From NCBI RefSeq assembly GCF_003097355.1, contig NZ_PYUI01000004.1:1-64000 (forward strand): 64,000 bases of DNA, in the 5' to 3' direction. A program made the translations under genes and the position numbers. Position 1 is the stretch's first letter. Every line of letters starts with the position of its first letter. A model generated the notes under the pieces. It saw only the letters and a program-made list of their open reading frames with translations, made no database searches and was not told the DNA's origin. This stretch comes from Arthrobacter sp. H-02-3. Lineage in GTDB: Bacteria > Actinomycetota > Actinomycetes > Actinomycetales > Micrococcaceae. Positions 1 to 8,545 of the stretch are shown here, piece after piece.

Positions 1-71
1 CGGAAGCTAAGACCCACAGCGCCGATGGTACTGCACCCGGGAGGGTGTGGGAGAGTAGGTCACCGCCGGAA
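1..71 (+). rRNA. rrf: 5S ribosomal RNA, 3' part
   Basis: The first about 70 bases match the 3' half of an actinobacterial 5S rRNA: the stretch CCGATGGTACTGCACCCGGG, then GGGAGAGTAGGTCACCGCCGG at the 3' end, which pairs with the missing 5' end. The gene is cut by the left edge of the window, so a 16S-23S-5S operon should lie immediately to the left. The exact 3' end is uncertain by a few bases. Confidence 0.93.
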
Positions 72-86
72 CATCATTACAGGTCG

Positions 87-115
87 AGGACCCCCAACCA
101 CAGGTTGGGGGTCCT
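87..115 (+). terminator. rRNA operon terminator
   Basis: A perfect 13-bp stem (87-99 pairs with 103-115) with loop ACA lies 16 bases past the 5S end. Its position and strength fit the intrinsic terminator of the ribosomal RNA operon, although no long T-run follows. Confidence 0.85.
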
Positions 116-272
116 CCCGCATTTAACACCCCAACCAATTTGGGGAAACTCCCAGCAGACTCCGGGGAAAGCACCGGCTCCAGCGGAACGTTCTCCGAGT
201 TGGGATCGTTAGAATTCGACGGGGCTGGATTCCAAAAGACCAGCCGGCCGCTTTCGTTCTAAGGACACGTCA

Positions 273-1121
273 ATGCCCGAGCGCACTATCGTCATCACCG
301 GAGCCAGCGACGGCATCGGTGCCTCCGCCGCACGGACTTTCGCCCAGCAGGGGGACCGCGTGGTCGTCGTCGGGCGGTCCGCGGAGAAGACCGAGGCGAT
401 CGCGAAGGAAATCGGCGCCGACTTCTTTGTCAGCGACTTCGCCGAGCTCGCACAGGTACGCGCCCTGGCCGCGCAGCTGAAAGAGAAGTACCCGCGGATC
501 GACGTCCTGGCGAACAACGCCGGCGGCATCATGGGGCCGCGCGAGCTCACCGTGGACGGCCACGAGAAAACCTTCCAGGTGAACCACCTGGCCCCGTTCC
601 TGCTCACCACCCGGCTGATCGACGTTCTCACCGCCAGCCAGGCCACGGTCATCAACACCTCGAGCGTGGCGAATTCAATCTTCGGCAGACTGGACATCGA
701 CGACCTCGACGCGGCCCGGAGCTACTCCACCAACCGCGCCTACGGCAACGCCAAGCTCGCCAACATCCTCTTCACCACTGAGCTCCACAACCGCTACAAC
801 GCCGAGGGGATCTCGACGGCGGCCTTCCACCCCGGCGGCGTGGCCACGAACTTCGCGGCGGACTCCACGAGCCCCATGCGCTTCGCGTACAAGTCGTTCC
901 TCAAGCGCTTCATGCTGACCCCGGACCAGGGCGCGGACACCCTTGTGTGGCTCGCCAACGCCACCCCGGGCCACGACTGGATCTCGGGCACCTACTACGC
1001 GAAGCGGACGCTCTCCAAGGCCAACAAGCAGGCCTACGACGCCGGCCTGGCCAAGGCGCTGTGGCAGCGCAGCGAAGCGATGGTGGCCCGGGACAGCGAC
1101 AAGCTGGACCCCCGGCAGTAA
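273..1121 (+). CDS. SDR family NAD(P)-dependent oxidoreductase
   Basis: A 282-residue classical short-chain dehydrogenase/reductase. The N-terminal Rossmann motif TGASDGIG is at about residues 9-16, NNAG at about 80-83, a catalytic Ser in the NTSSVAN segment and the YxxxK pair in YGNAK at about 158-162. All catalytic elements are present, so it should be an active cytosolic oxidoreductase. The C-terminal half, with an FHPGG motif after the active site, resembles the retinol-dehydrogenase/protochlorophyllide-reductase-like SDRs, but the substrate cannot be read from the sequence. It is a single gene between the rRNA operon and a small secreted protein, and nothing nearby suggests a pathway. 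Confidence 0.9.
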   Translation: MPERTIVITGASDGIGASAARTFAQQGDRVVVVGRSAEKTEAIAKEIGADFFVSDFAELAQVRALAAQLKEKYPRIDVLANNAGGIMGPRELTVDGHEKTFQVNHLAPFLLTTRLIDVLTASQATVINTSSVANSIFGRLDIDDLDAARSYSTNRAYGNAKLANILFTTELHNRYNAEGISTAAFHPGGVATNFAADSTSPMRFAYKSFLKRFMLTPDQGADTLVWLANATPGHDWISGTYYAKRTLSKANKQAYDAGLAKALWQRSEAMVARDSDKLDPRQ

Positions 1122-1229
1122 TTCACCAGGGCGGAGCCTCACGGGAAACGGCGAATCGGTGGGGTAGCATATTCCTGCCCCTCGCCGACACGCGGCCGAG
1201 GGCTTCTGTTTGGGGGAGTGCTGTCCACC

Positions 1230-1529
1230 GTGCGCCTGAAGAAATTGCTTGTCTCGTCCCTGGCGGTAACCGCCGTCGTTCTGAGCGCCACGGCCGTGCC
1301 GGCATCTGCCGCGCCCGCGCCGAAGTCGTACAAGAACTGCACGGAGCTGAACAAGGTCTACCCGCACGGCGTCGGCCGCGCCGGCGCCCGCGACAAGACC
1401 AGCGGAAAGCCGGTCACCAACTTCCGCGTCGACAACACGCTCTACAGCTACAACGACGGCGGTGCGCGCCACTGGGGCGAGTACGACCTCGGCCGTGACA
1501 ACGACGGCATCGCCTGCGAAAAGCGCTAG
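1230..1529 (+). CDS. Small secreted Excalibur-domain protein
   Basis: About 99 residues: a signal peptide (basic start, hydrophobic core, Ala-X-Ala cleavage near residue 28), then a mature domain ending in DLGRDNDGIACEK. This is the Excalibur signature (DxDxDGxxCE), a putative extracellular calcium-binding module with a conserved Cys pair. An upstream in-frame GTG at 1218 directly abuts the GGGGGAG ribosome-binding site and so could not use it; the GTG at 1230 has workable spacing and was chosen. Expected to be exported; the function of stand-alone Excalibur proteins is not established. Confidence 0.85.
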   Translation: MRLKKLLVSSLAVTAVVLSATAVPASAAPAPKSYKNCTELNKVYPHGVGRAGARDKTSGKPVTNFRVDNTLYSYNDGGARHWGEYDLGRDNDGIACEKR

Positions 1530-1601
1530 AGCGGGGACCCCGCCGGGACCCCGACTTCTGGGGCTCCTGGGGCGGGCCGGGACGATCCAACGAAGTGCCA
1601 A

Positions 1602-1637
1602 AAACGGCCGCTAAGCCATGATGCTTAGCGGCCGTTT
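1602..1637. terminator. Bidirectional intrinsic terminator
   Basis: A perfect 15-bp stem (1602-1616 with 1623-1637), loop CATGAT, flanked by A-run on the left and T-run on the right. It lies between the convergent Excalibur gene and the first GGDEF-EAL gene and can serve both strands. Confidence 0.88.
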
Positions 1638-1722
1638 GCGTCCAATGGCGGAGTGCGGCGGAGTGTGGCGGCGTCAATGCGCTCCGACCGGGCAACGCCC
1701 GGCAACAGGGGCACACGCAGGG

Positions 1723-3591
1723 TCACCGCCCGGCGTCGACCTTGTCCAGGGCGGTGAGGGCGCTCTCCATGGTCCCGGCGAGGTCGCTGGCCGGGGCCGG
1801 CTTCGCGAACAGGTAGCCCTGCAGGGAGTCGCAGCCGCGGTCCATGAGGTACTTGGCCTGCGACGGGGTCTCGATGCCTTCCGCCGTGACCTTCAGGCCC
1901 AGGGCGTGCGCGGCGTTGACCATGGTGCCGAAGAACGGGAGCTGTTCCTGGCCCGTCTTGATCATGGCCACGAAGGAACGGTCGATCTTGACCATGTCCA
2001 GGGGCAGTTCCCGGAGCCGGCCGAGCGTGGAGTATCCGGTGCCGAAATCGTCCATCGCAATCCGGACGCCGGCCTCCCGCAGGTGACGCAGCTGCCCCAT
2101 CACGTCCGAGGACGCATCGAAGAACACGCTTTCCGTCAGCTCAAGCGTCAGCTGGTGCGGGTCAACGCCGGTGGACGCGGCAATCGCGAGCACGTCCGTG
2201 GCGAAGTCCCGGTGCTGGAACTGCAGGCCCGAGACGTTCACCGCGACGCTGTACGCGGCGTCGCCGGCCAGCCAGGGCCGGATCTCGGCGCAGGCGCGAC
2301 GCAGGACCTCATCGCCGATCTCGCGGATGAGACCGCTTTGCTCCGCGACGGGCAGGAACTGGTTGGGCGGCACCAGCCGGCCGTGCCGTTCCCACCGCGC
2401 GAACGCTTCGAACTGCACTACCGAGCCGATGCCGGGGGACACCACGGGCTGGTAATGCACGGAGATCTGGCCGAGCTCGACGGCGCGGCGGAGCCCGGTC
2501 TCGCCGTCGGCCTTGTGGGCCGCGGTGTTCAGCATCTCCGGCCGGAACCGCAGCCAGTTGTCCTTTCCGGCCGCCTTGACCGCGGTCATGGCGGCGTCGG
2601 CCTGCCGCAGCAGTTCGGCCCCGTCCAAGGTTTGAGCGGACTTGGACGCCAGGCCCATGCTCACGCCGGGCCGGACCATGGTGCCGCCGACGCGCAGCGG
2701 CTGGTGCAGGGCCTCGGTGATCCGCTTGGCCACGGCGTCGGCGTTGAGGCATTCGGTCAGGAGCACCGCGAATTCGTCGCCGTCCAGCCGGGCCACAGTG
2801 TCATGCGGGCGGACGCAGTTACGCAGCCGGCTCGCGACCTCCACCAGCAGCTCATCGGCCGCCGAGCGTCCCAGCATGTCGTTGAGGTGCTTGAAGTCAT
2901 CGATGTCCAGCAGCAGGACGTCCACAGGATCCGGCCGGCGCAGCGCCGCGGCGAGCCGCTCGTTGAAGAACGGACCGTTGGGCAGCGCGGTGAGCGGATC
3001 GCGGAGAGACCCGGCCTTGAGTTCGTCGTCGTGCCCGACGAACGCCGCGGGAGCCGCCCCCGCCGCCCGTGCGGCGCCCGGAGCGCCCGCAGCACTAGGG
3101 GTACGACGGCGGAAGTCGCCGCTGAGCGAACTGCCGGCGCTGCCGTGCGTCGCGCCGCCGAGGGAAGCACCGCGGTGGGCGGCACTGCTGGGGGTGGCTC
3201 CGGCCGCCGAGCCGGTGCCTGCATTCCGGTGGCCGGCGTCGCGGACCGCGAGGGCGACGGAGGTTCCGGTGTCGGCCGCTGCTGCCGGGGCGGGGACCAG
3301 CGAGCACGTGATTTCGACCTGGAGTTCGGTGCCGTCGGCCCGGCGCCCGGAGCCGGCGAACGGAGCGTGGGGACTGGGGGCCGCAGCCAGCCCGGCCAGG
3401 ACGCCGTGGAATTCCTCCCGGGAGGACTCGGCCAGGAGCAGGCTGTGGTCCGCACCGAGGAGTTGCGCGCGGGAATAGCCGAAGAGCCGCTCCGCTGCCG
3501 TGTTGAGGAAGGAAATGGATCCGTCCCGGCCGACCAGCAGCAGGGCGTCCGGGCTGTACTCCAACAGTTGCTGTGCGAAACCGGCTTCCAC
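1723..3591 (-). CDS. PAS-GGDEF-EAL cyclic-di-GMP protein (1 of 3)
   Basis: A 622-residue cytosolic signalling protein: PAS sensor (about 5-125), a long Ala/Gly-rich linker (about 125-190), GGDEF domain (about 195-350) and EAL domain (about 375-615). The cyclase signature is degenerate (RLDGDEF, first Gly replaced by Asp), while the upstream RxxD product-inhibition site is kept (RPHD). The EAL signature reads EAF, but metal and catalytic positions remain (DDFGTG, KIDRS, EGIET). The likely balance is therefore towards c-di-GMP hydrolysis with the GGDEF half as a regulatory or weak domain; this is inference. GTG start. It is the most diverged and shortest of three tandem paralogues and lacks the second PAS/PAC module of the other two. 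Confidence 0.9.
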   Translation of the reverse strand: MEAGFAQQLLEYSPDALLLVGRDGSISFLNTAAERLFGYSRAQLLGADHSLLLAESSREEFHGVLAGLAAAPSPHAPFAGSGRRADGTELQVEITCSLVPAPAAAADTGTSVALAVRDAGHRNAGTGSAAGATPSSAAHRGASLGGATHGSAGSSLSGDFRRRTPSAAGAPGAARAAGAAPAAFVGHDDELKAGSLRDPLTALPNGPFFNERLAAALRRPDPVDVLLLDIDDFKHLNDMLGRSAADELLVEVASRLRNCVRPHDTVARLDGDEFAVLLTECLNADAVAKRITEALHQPLRVGGTMVRPGVSMGLASKSAQTLDGAELLRQADAAMTAVKAAGKDNWLRFRPEMLNTAAHKADGETGLRRAVELGQISVHYQPVVSPGIGSVVQFEAFARWERHGRLVPPNQFLPVAEQSGLIREIGDEVLRRACAEIRPWLAGDAAYSVAVNVSGLQFQHRDFATDVLAIAASTGVDPHQLTLELTESVFFDASSDVMGQLRHLREAGVRIAMDDFGTGYSTLGRLRELPLDMVKIDRSFVAMIKTGQEQLPFFGTMVNAAHALGLKVTAEGIETPSQAKYLMDRGCDSLQGYLFAKPAPASDLAGTMESALTALDKVDAGR

Positions 3592-3789
3592 GATGTTTGA
3601 CTGCCCCCCAGGCGACGGATGATGAGAGCGGGTGCCCGGCGGAGAACCGGGCGCGCTGCGCTCACTGAATCATATGCGGTGCGTGCCCGCCGAGGGCGGT
3701 GGGCATCATGCCGCGAGCGAATGTGTCGAAAGTGCTGAATCGGGCAGAAGTGCCGCGCACCAACAGCCCGGCGGACCGCGGCGCACCGG

Positions 3790-5892
3790 CTACCCGGGCA
3801 GCGGTACGCCCTCCAGTTCCGCGATGGCCGCCACCGAGTTGCGGACCGCCCGCTCCCTGGCCGCGGCGGGCTCGGGGCGGGAGAAGAGGAACCCCTGCAG
3901 GGCATCGCAGCCGTGGTCCATGAGGTAGCGGGCCTGGGCCGGCGTCTCGATGCCTTCGGCCGTGACCTTCAGCCCCAGGCTGTGGGCCATATGGATCATC
4001 GAGGTGAGGATGGGCAGCTTTTCGGTGCCCGTCTGCAGCATGGACACAAAGGACTTGTCGACCTTGACGACGTCCACGGGCAGATCCTGCAACCGGCCCA
4101 GCGAGGAATAGCCGGTCCCGAAGTCGTCCAGGGCCACGCGGATGCCGGCCTCGCGCAGGGTCTCGAGCTGGCCGATCACGTGGGAGTGGGCATCGAAGAA
4201 CACACTCTCGGTCACTTCCAGCACCAGCTGGTGCGGGTCCACGCCGCTCCAGGCCGCAATGTCCAGGACGCGTTCGGCGAAGTCCCGGTGCTGCAGCTGC
4301 ACGCCCGAGACGTTGACGGCCACGCTCCGGAACGGATCCTCGGCTAGCCACGGCGCGAGCTCGGTGCAGCTGCGCCGCAGGACCTCGGCCCCGATCTCCC
4401 GGATCAGGCCGCTGCGTTCGGCCGTCTCGATGAAATCGTCCGGCGGGATCAGCTCGCCGTCCCATTCCCAACGGGCCAGCGCCTCGAACTGCACGACGTC
4501 GAGCCGGTCGCTGGAGATGACCGGCTGGTAGTGGACCATGATCTGCCCCAGCTCCACCGCGCGCCGCAGCCCGGCCGTGAGCTGGGTGCGTTCCAGCAGC
4601 GCGGCGAGCATCTCCGGCCTGAAGTGCACATAGCAGTTCTTGCCAGCCTCCTTGGCCGCGTACATGGCCAGGTCCGCCTGTCGCAGCAGCTCCGAGGACG
4701 TCTCCGTCCCGGCGTCCCGCGAGGCCACGCCCAGGCTCAGGCCGGGCCGCATGAGCGTGCCTTCGATGGAGACGGGGGCATTCAGAGTGCTGACCACCCG
4801 CTGGGCCACGCCGTCGGCGTCCCGGCAGCCGACCAGCAGCACGACAAACTCGTCGCCGCCCAGCCGGGCGACGGTGCCGTGCGGGCCCACACAGTTCTGG
4901 AGCCGGCGGGAGATCTCCACGAGCATCTCGTCGCCGGCATGGTGGCCCAGGACGTCGTTGACTTCCTTGAAGTCGTCCAGGTCCAGGAGCAGGACGTGCA
5001 CAGGGTCCGGCGTGAGCAGCGCCGCCGCGGCCCGCTCATTGAAGAGCATCCGGTTGGCCAACCCCGTGAGCGGGTCCTGGAAGGCCAGCTCCTTGAGCTT
5101 TCCGGCCTGCTCGGCCAGTTCCTCCATGGCGCGGCGGGCCTGGTCCTGGGCGCGCCGGCGCGAGGTGATGTCGCGGAAATTCCAGATCCGTCCCACGATC
5201 CTGTCCGCCACCTTCTGCGGGCGCGAGTGCAGCTCCACGGTGCGGCCGTCGGCGAACTCCAGGACGTCGTGGCTCTGCATCACCGTGTCCGCGTAGAGTG
5301 CTGACACCTTTTGCAGGAAGTAGTCGGGATCGGCCAGTTGGTCGGCGATGAACCGGACCAGCGCGGTGGGGTCTTCGGCCGCGATCAGCTCCGGCGGCAT
5401 GCCCCACATCTTCAGGTATTGGTCGTTGATCCCGGTGATCTGGCCCTCGCTGGAGACCACGACGATACCGTCCGACGTCGTCTCCAGCGTGGCGTCCAGG
5501 AGGGAGACCGCCAGCCGCCGACCGGCGTCGGGGTCGTTGCGGTGATCGGCGTCCCGGACGGCGACCGCCATGGCGGTGCCGGCGTCGACCGTCACGAGCG
5601 AGCACGTGATCTCCACGGGGAGTTCCGTCCCGTCCCGGCGGCGTCCGACGGCGGCGAACGGCCGGCTTCCGGCCCGGCTCTTCCGGCCCAGCCGGCCAAA
5701 GACCCGCAGGAAGCCGCCGCTGCCTTCCTCCGTGAGCAGGACGGCGTGGTCCACGCCCAGCAGTTCTTCACGTGGAAAGCCGAACAGGCGTTCCGCAGCC
5801 GAATTCACGAAGGCGATGGTGCCGTCCGCAGTCAACAGCAGAAACGCATCAGGACCCTGCTCCAGCAGGGCTTCACCAAACCCAGTTCCCAC
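3790..5892 (-). CDS. PAS-PAS-GGDEF-EAL cyclic-di-GMP protein (2 of 3)
   Basis: About 700 residues: two PAS domains (roughly 1-120 and 135-260, the second with a PAC-type end), a short coiled-coil-like linker, GGDEF (about 280-440) and EAL (about 455-700). Cyclase motif RLGGDEF and phosphodiesterase motif FEALARW, DDFGTG, KVDKS and EGIET are all intact, but the RxxD inhibition site seen in the neighbours is replaced by GPHG, suggesting loss of product feedback. The GTG at 5892 was chosen over a TTG at 5910 because it aligns exactly with the GTG start of the downstream paralogue (xGFxxxLLExxPDA) and has a G-rich sequence upstream. Membrane segments are absent, so it is a soluble sensor. Confidence 0.9.
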   Translation of the reverse strand: MGTGFGEALLEQGPDAFLLLTADGTIAFVNSAAERLFGFPREELLGVDHAVLLTEEGSGGFLRVFGRLGRKSRAGSRPFAAVGRRRDGTELPVEITCSLVTVDAGTAMAVAVRDADHRNDPDAGRRLAVSLLDATLETTSDGIVVVSSEGQITGINDQYLKMWGMPPELIAAEDPTALVRFIADQLADPDYFLQKVSALYADTVMQSHDVLEFADGRTVELHSRPQKVADRIVGRIWNFRDITSRRRAQDQARRAMEELAEQAGKLKELAFQDPLTGLANRMLFNERAAAALLTPDPVHVLLLDLDDFKEVNDVLGHHAGDEMLVEISRRLQNCVGPHGTVARLGGDEFVVLLVGCRDADGVAQRVVSTLNAPVSIEGTLMRPGLSLGVASRDAGTETSSELLRQADLAMYAAKEAGKNCYVHFRPEMLAALLERTQLTAGLRRAVELGQIMVHYQPVISSDRLDVVQFEALARWEWDGELIPPDDFIETAERSGLIREIGAEVLRRSCTELAPWLAEDPFRSVAVNVSGVQLQHRDFAERVLDIAAWSGVDPHQLVLEVTESVFFDAHSHVIGQLETLREAGIRVALDDFGTGYSSLGRLQDLPVDVVKVDKSFVSMLQTGTEKLPILTSMIHMAHSLGLKVTAEGIETPAQARYLMDHGCDALQGFLFSRPEPAAARERAVRNSVAAIAELEGVPLPG

Positions 5893-6000
5893 GACGATAC
5901 CGGCCCCCAAAGCGACGGAAGTTCATAGAGCGATGATGTTCCCGGCCAAGGTGCCAGGGTCAATGCGTTTCACTGCATCATAGGGTCGTTCGGCCCAATG

Positions 6001-6062
6001 TCCAGTACATCTGTCCAGTACATTCCAGTACGTTTGTCCAGTTCATCCGTCCGGCACATCGG
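6001..6062. repeat. Degenerate 13-bp tandem repeats
   Basis: Five head-to-tail units beginning TCCAGTACAT at 6001, 6014, 6024, 6037 and 6050; the second lacks 3 bases and later units drift (TCCAGTTCAT, TCCGGCACAT). They lie about 110 bases upstream of the second GGDEF-EAL gene and just past the end of the third. They could be protein-binding sites or simple replication-slippage products. A palindrome at 6075-6092 (CCGGTCACC/GGTGACCGG) lies next to them and covers the stop of the third gene. Confidence 0.75.
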
Positions 6063-6078
6063 ACCGGTGATTTGCCGG

Positions 6079-8349
6079 TCACCGGTGACCGGGGACTCGG
6101 TCGCCCCGCAGTGCGGCGATGGCCCGGGCCGCCTGCTCCAGTCCCTGCTGCAGCCCGGACTCCGGCTGCGGGCCCGAAAACAGGAAGCCCTGCAGGGAAT
6201 CGCAACGCAGCTTCATGAGGTACTCGGCCTGCGCGGACGTTTCCACGCCCTCGGCGGTGACGGTGAGTCCCAGGCCGTGGGCCATGCCGATCATGGCGTT
6301 GAGGATGGGTAGCTGTTCCGCGCCGGTGCGGATCATGGACACGAACGACTGGTCGATCTTCAGTGTGTCCACCGGCAGGCCCTGAAGCCGCCCGAGCGAG
6401 GAGAACCCGGTGCCGAAGTCATCGAGCGCCACGCGGACGCCGGCCGTGCGCAGGTTCATGAGCTGGCGGATGACGTGGCAGTCGTCGTCGAAGAACACGC
6501 TTTCCGTGACTTCCACGACCAGTTGGCGCGCGTCCACCCCGCAGGACTCCGCCACGGCCAGCACCAGTTCGGCAAAGTCCCCATGCTGGAGCTGGACGCC
6601 GGAGACGTTCACGGCCAGGGACCGGGAGGCGTCCTCATCCAGCCAGGGCTTGAGCTCGGTGCAGCCGCGCAGCAGGACCTCGGTTCCGATCTCGACGATG
6701 AGGCCGCTGCGTTCCGCCGCCGGAATGAAATCCTTGGGCGAAACCAACGCCCCGTCACGCACCCAGCGGGCCAGCGCCTCGACCTTGACCACGGTTCCGC
6801 GGTCCGCCGAGACGATCGGCTGGTAGTGCACGGCAATCTGCCCGTTGTCCACCGCCAGCCGCAGACCGGCCTCGAGATCGTTGCGGTCCACCAGGGCCTT
6901 CATCATCTCTGGCCGGAAGCGCATGTACCGGTTCTTGCCGGCGGCCTTGGCGGCATACATCGCGACGTCGGCACGGCGCAGAAGCTCGGAGGCGTCCACG
7001 GCGTCCTCGCTGATCGAGGCGAGCCCCAGGCTGAGGCTGGGCCGCAGCATGGTGCCATCAATCCACACGGGCACCCGCAGCGAGTCGACGATCCTGGCGG
7101 CGACGGCCTCGGGATCCAGCGAGCCGACCAGCAGCACCACGAATTCGTCGCCGCCCAGGCGGGCCACGACGTCGCTCGGCCGGACGCACGTCCGGAGCCG
7201 CCGGCCCACCTCAATGAGCATCTGGTCCCCGGCGTGGTGGCCCAGGATGTCATTGACTTCCTTGAAGTCGTCCAGGTCCAAAAGCAGGACGTCCACGGCG
7301 GTGCCACACGGGCCTGCGAGGGCGCTGCCGAGGCTGTCGTTGAACTGCTGCCGGTTGGACAGGCCGGTCAATCCGTCCCGGAACGCCAGCGCCTTGAGCT
7401 GGGCGGACTGCTCGGCGAGGTCGGCCATGGCCCGGGCAATCCGGTCCTGGGCCACTTTGGCCGCGGTCACATCGCGGAAGCTCCACACGCGTCCGACCAC
7501 GTGGTCCGCGACCTTCTGCGGGCGGGAATAGCGTTCAAACGTCCGGCCGTCACGGAATTCCAGGACGTCGTGGCTTTCCGCCAGTGGATCGGCGTAGAGG
7601 GCCACGACCTTTTCGGCGAACTGGGCGGGATCCTGCAACTGGTCCAGGACGAAGCCCATGACGGCTTCATCGTCCCGGCTGGCCAGCAAGTCCCGCGGGA
7701 TGCCCCACATGGTGAGGAACCGGTTGTTGACCCCGGCGATCTCGCCCTCGTTGCTGACCACCAGGATGCCGTCGGCAGTGGATTCTAGCGTCGCGCTCAG
7801 CAGCGACATCGCCTCGCGGAGTCCGTCGTCGGTCTCCGCGCGGTGCGAGGTGTCGCGGATCGCGACAATCATGCCGGCCGTCCGGGCGTCGGCGTCGGCG
7901 TCGGTTCCGCCGGCGGCACCGGGGTAAGCCGCGGCATCCGTGACGACGAGGGAGCAGGCCACCTCGGCCTGGAACTCTGTGCCGTCCCGCCGCAGCCCGT
8001 AGACCTCCATCGGCACGTGGGCAGCAGCAGAGGCAACGGCAGTTTCGGCGTCTGCGGCGGCTGTGCTGTCCGCTTCACGGCGGAGGGTGAAGAACATCCG
8101 CTGGAACCCGTTCCTGAACCCCTCGGCGAGGAGCATGCGGTGGTCCAGGCCCGCGAGCTCCCCGCGGGAGTACCCGAACATGCGCTCCGCGGCGGCGTTG
8201 ACCATCCTGATGGTGCCGTCCTCGGCCAGCACGAGCAGGGCGTCGGGGCAGGATTCCACCAGATCCCCGTACTGTGGGGCCTTGCCGGATGCTCCCTCCG
8301 GGTTCGACGGCGCCGTCACGCGGTTACCGACCTGCACATCTGAGACCAA
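6079..8349 (-). CDS. PAS-PAS-GGDEF-EAL cyclic-di-GMP protein (3 of 3)
   Basis: About 756 residues with the same order as the second paralogue: PAS (about 20-170, with an internal Ala-rich insert), PAS/PAC (about 185-310), GGDEF (about 325-490) and EAL (about 505-750). This copy keeps every hallmark: RLGGDEF, the inhibition site RPSD, VEALARW, DDFGTGFSSL, KIDQS and EGVET, so both cyclase and phosphodiesterase activity are possible. The start is uncertain: the frame opens with TTG at 8349 and a GTG lies four codons in, neither with a clear ribosome-binding site. Transcribed in the same direction as the other two but separated from them by 150-200 bp gaps, so separate promoters are likely. Confidence 0.9.
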   Translation of the reverse strand: MVSDVQVGNRVTAPSNPEGASGKAPQYGDLVESCPDALLVLAEDGTIRMVNAAAERMFGYSRGELAGLDHRMLLAEGFRNGFQRMFFTLRREADSTAAADAETAVASAAAHVPMEVYGLRRDGTEFQAEVACSLVVTDAAAYPGAAGGTDADADARTAGMIVAIRDTSHRAETDDGLREAMSLLSATLESTADGILVVSNEGEIAGVNNRFLTMWGIPRDLLASRDDEAVMGFVLDQLQDPAQFAEKVVALYADPLAESHDVLEFRDGRTFERYSRPQKVADHVVGRVWSFRDVTAAKVAQDRIARAMADLAEQSAQLKALAFRDGLTGLSNRQQFNDSLGSALAGPCGTAVDVLLLDLDDFKEVNDILGHHAGDQMLIEVGRRLRTCVRPSDVVARLGGDEFVVLLVGSLDPEAVAARIVDSLRVPVWIDGTMLRPSLSLGLASISEDAVDASELLRRADVAMYAAKAAGKNRYMRFRPEMMKALVDRNDLEAGLRLAVDNGQIAVHYQPIVSADRGTVVKVEALARWVRDGALVSPKDFIPAAERSGLIVEIGTEVLLRGCTELKPWLDEDASRSLAVNVSGVQLQHGDFAELVLAVAESCGVDARQLVVEVTESVFFDDDCHVIRQLMNLRTAGVRVALDDFGTGFSSLGRLQGLPVDTLKIDQSFVSMIRTGAEQLPILNAMIGMAHGLGLTVTAEGVETSAQAEYLMKLRCDSLQGFLFSGPQPESGLQQGLEQAARAIAALRGDRVPGHR

Positions 8350-8484
8350 TCAGTCATTTAGAACCCTCCCATCGGGAAATCATAGGCGTCCTGACGGTCC
8401 CGGAGGTGTCACCACGAGCGCAGGGCGGGTCCGGTCCCCGTTGGCCCTGCCTCCAACCCCGGGTTTCGTGCCACCAACCTTCGG

Positions 8485-8545
8485 GTTGCTCTATCACTAA
8501 TGGTGCTTAAAACCCCTGTTTAGCAGCCTTAAGTGATAGGGCAAC
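8485..8545. repeat. Intergenic palindrome, copy A
   Basis: A 14-nt inverted repeat (8485-8498 with 8532-8545, one mismatch) whose arms read CTATCACTT...AGTGATAG on the minus strand, with GG...CCAT at the inner ends. The right arm encodes the last residues of the glycosyltransferase at 8507, and the hairpin sits at that gene's 3' end, where it could act as its terminator. The same arm sequence occurs in the palindrome at 31104-31169. Confidence 0.75.

Noticed and set aside
1618..3600. A 660-codon plus-strand frame opposite the first GGDEF-EAL gene, and similar long frames opposite other genes
   Set aside because: Typical antisense frames in high-GC DNA; the opposite strand carries complete, motif-rich proteins.
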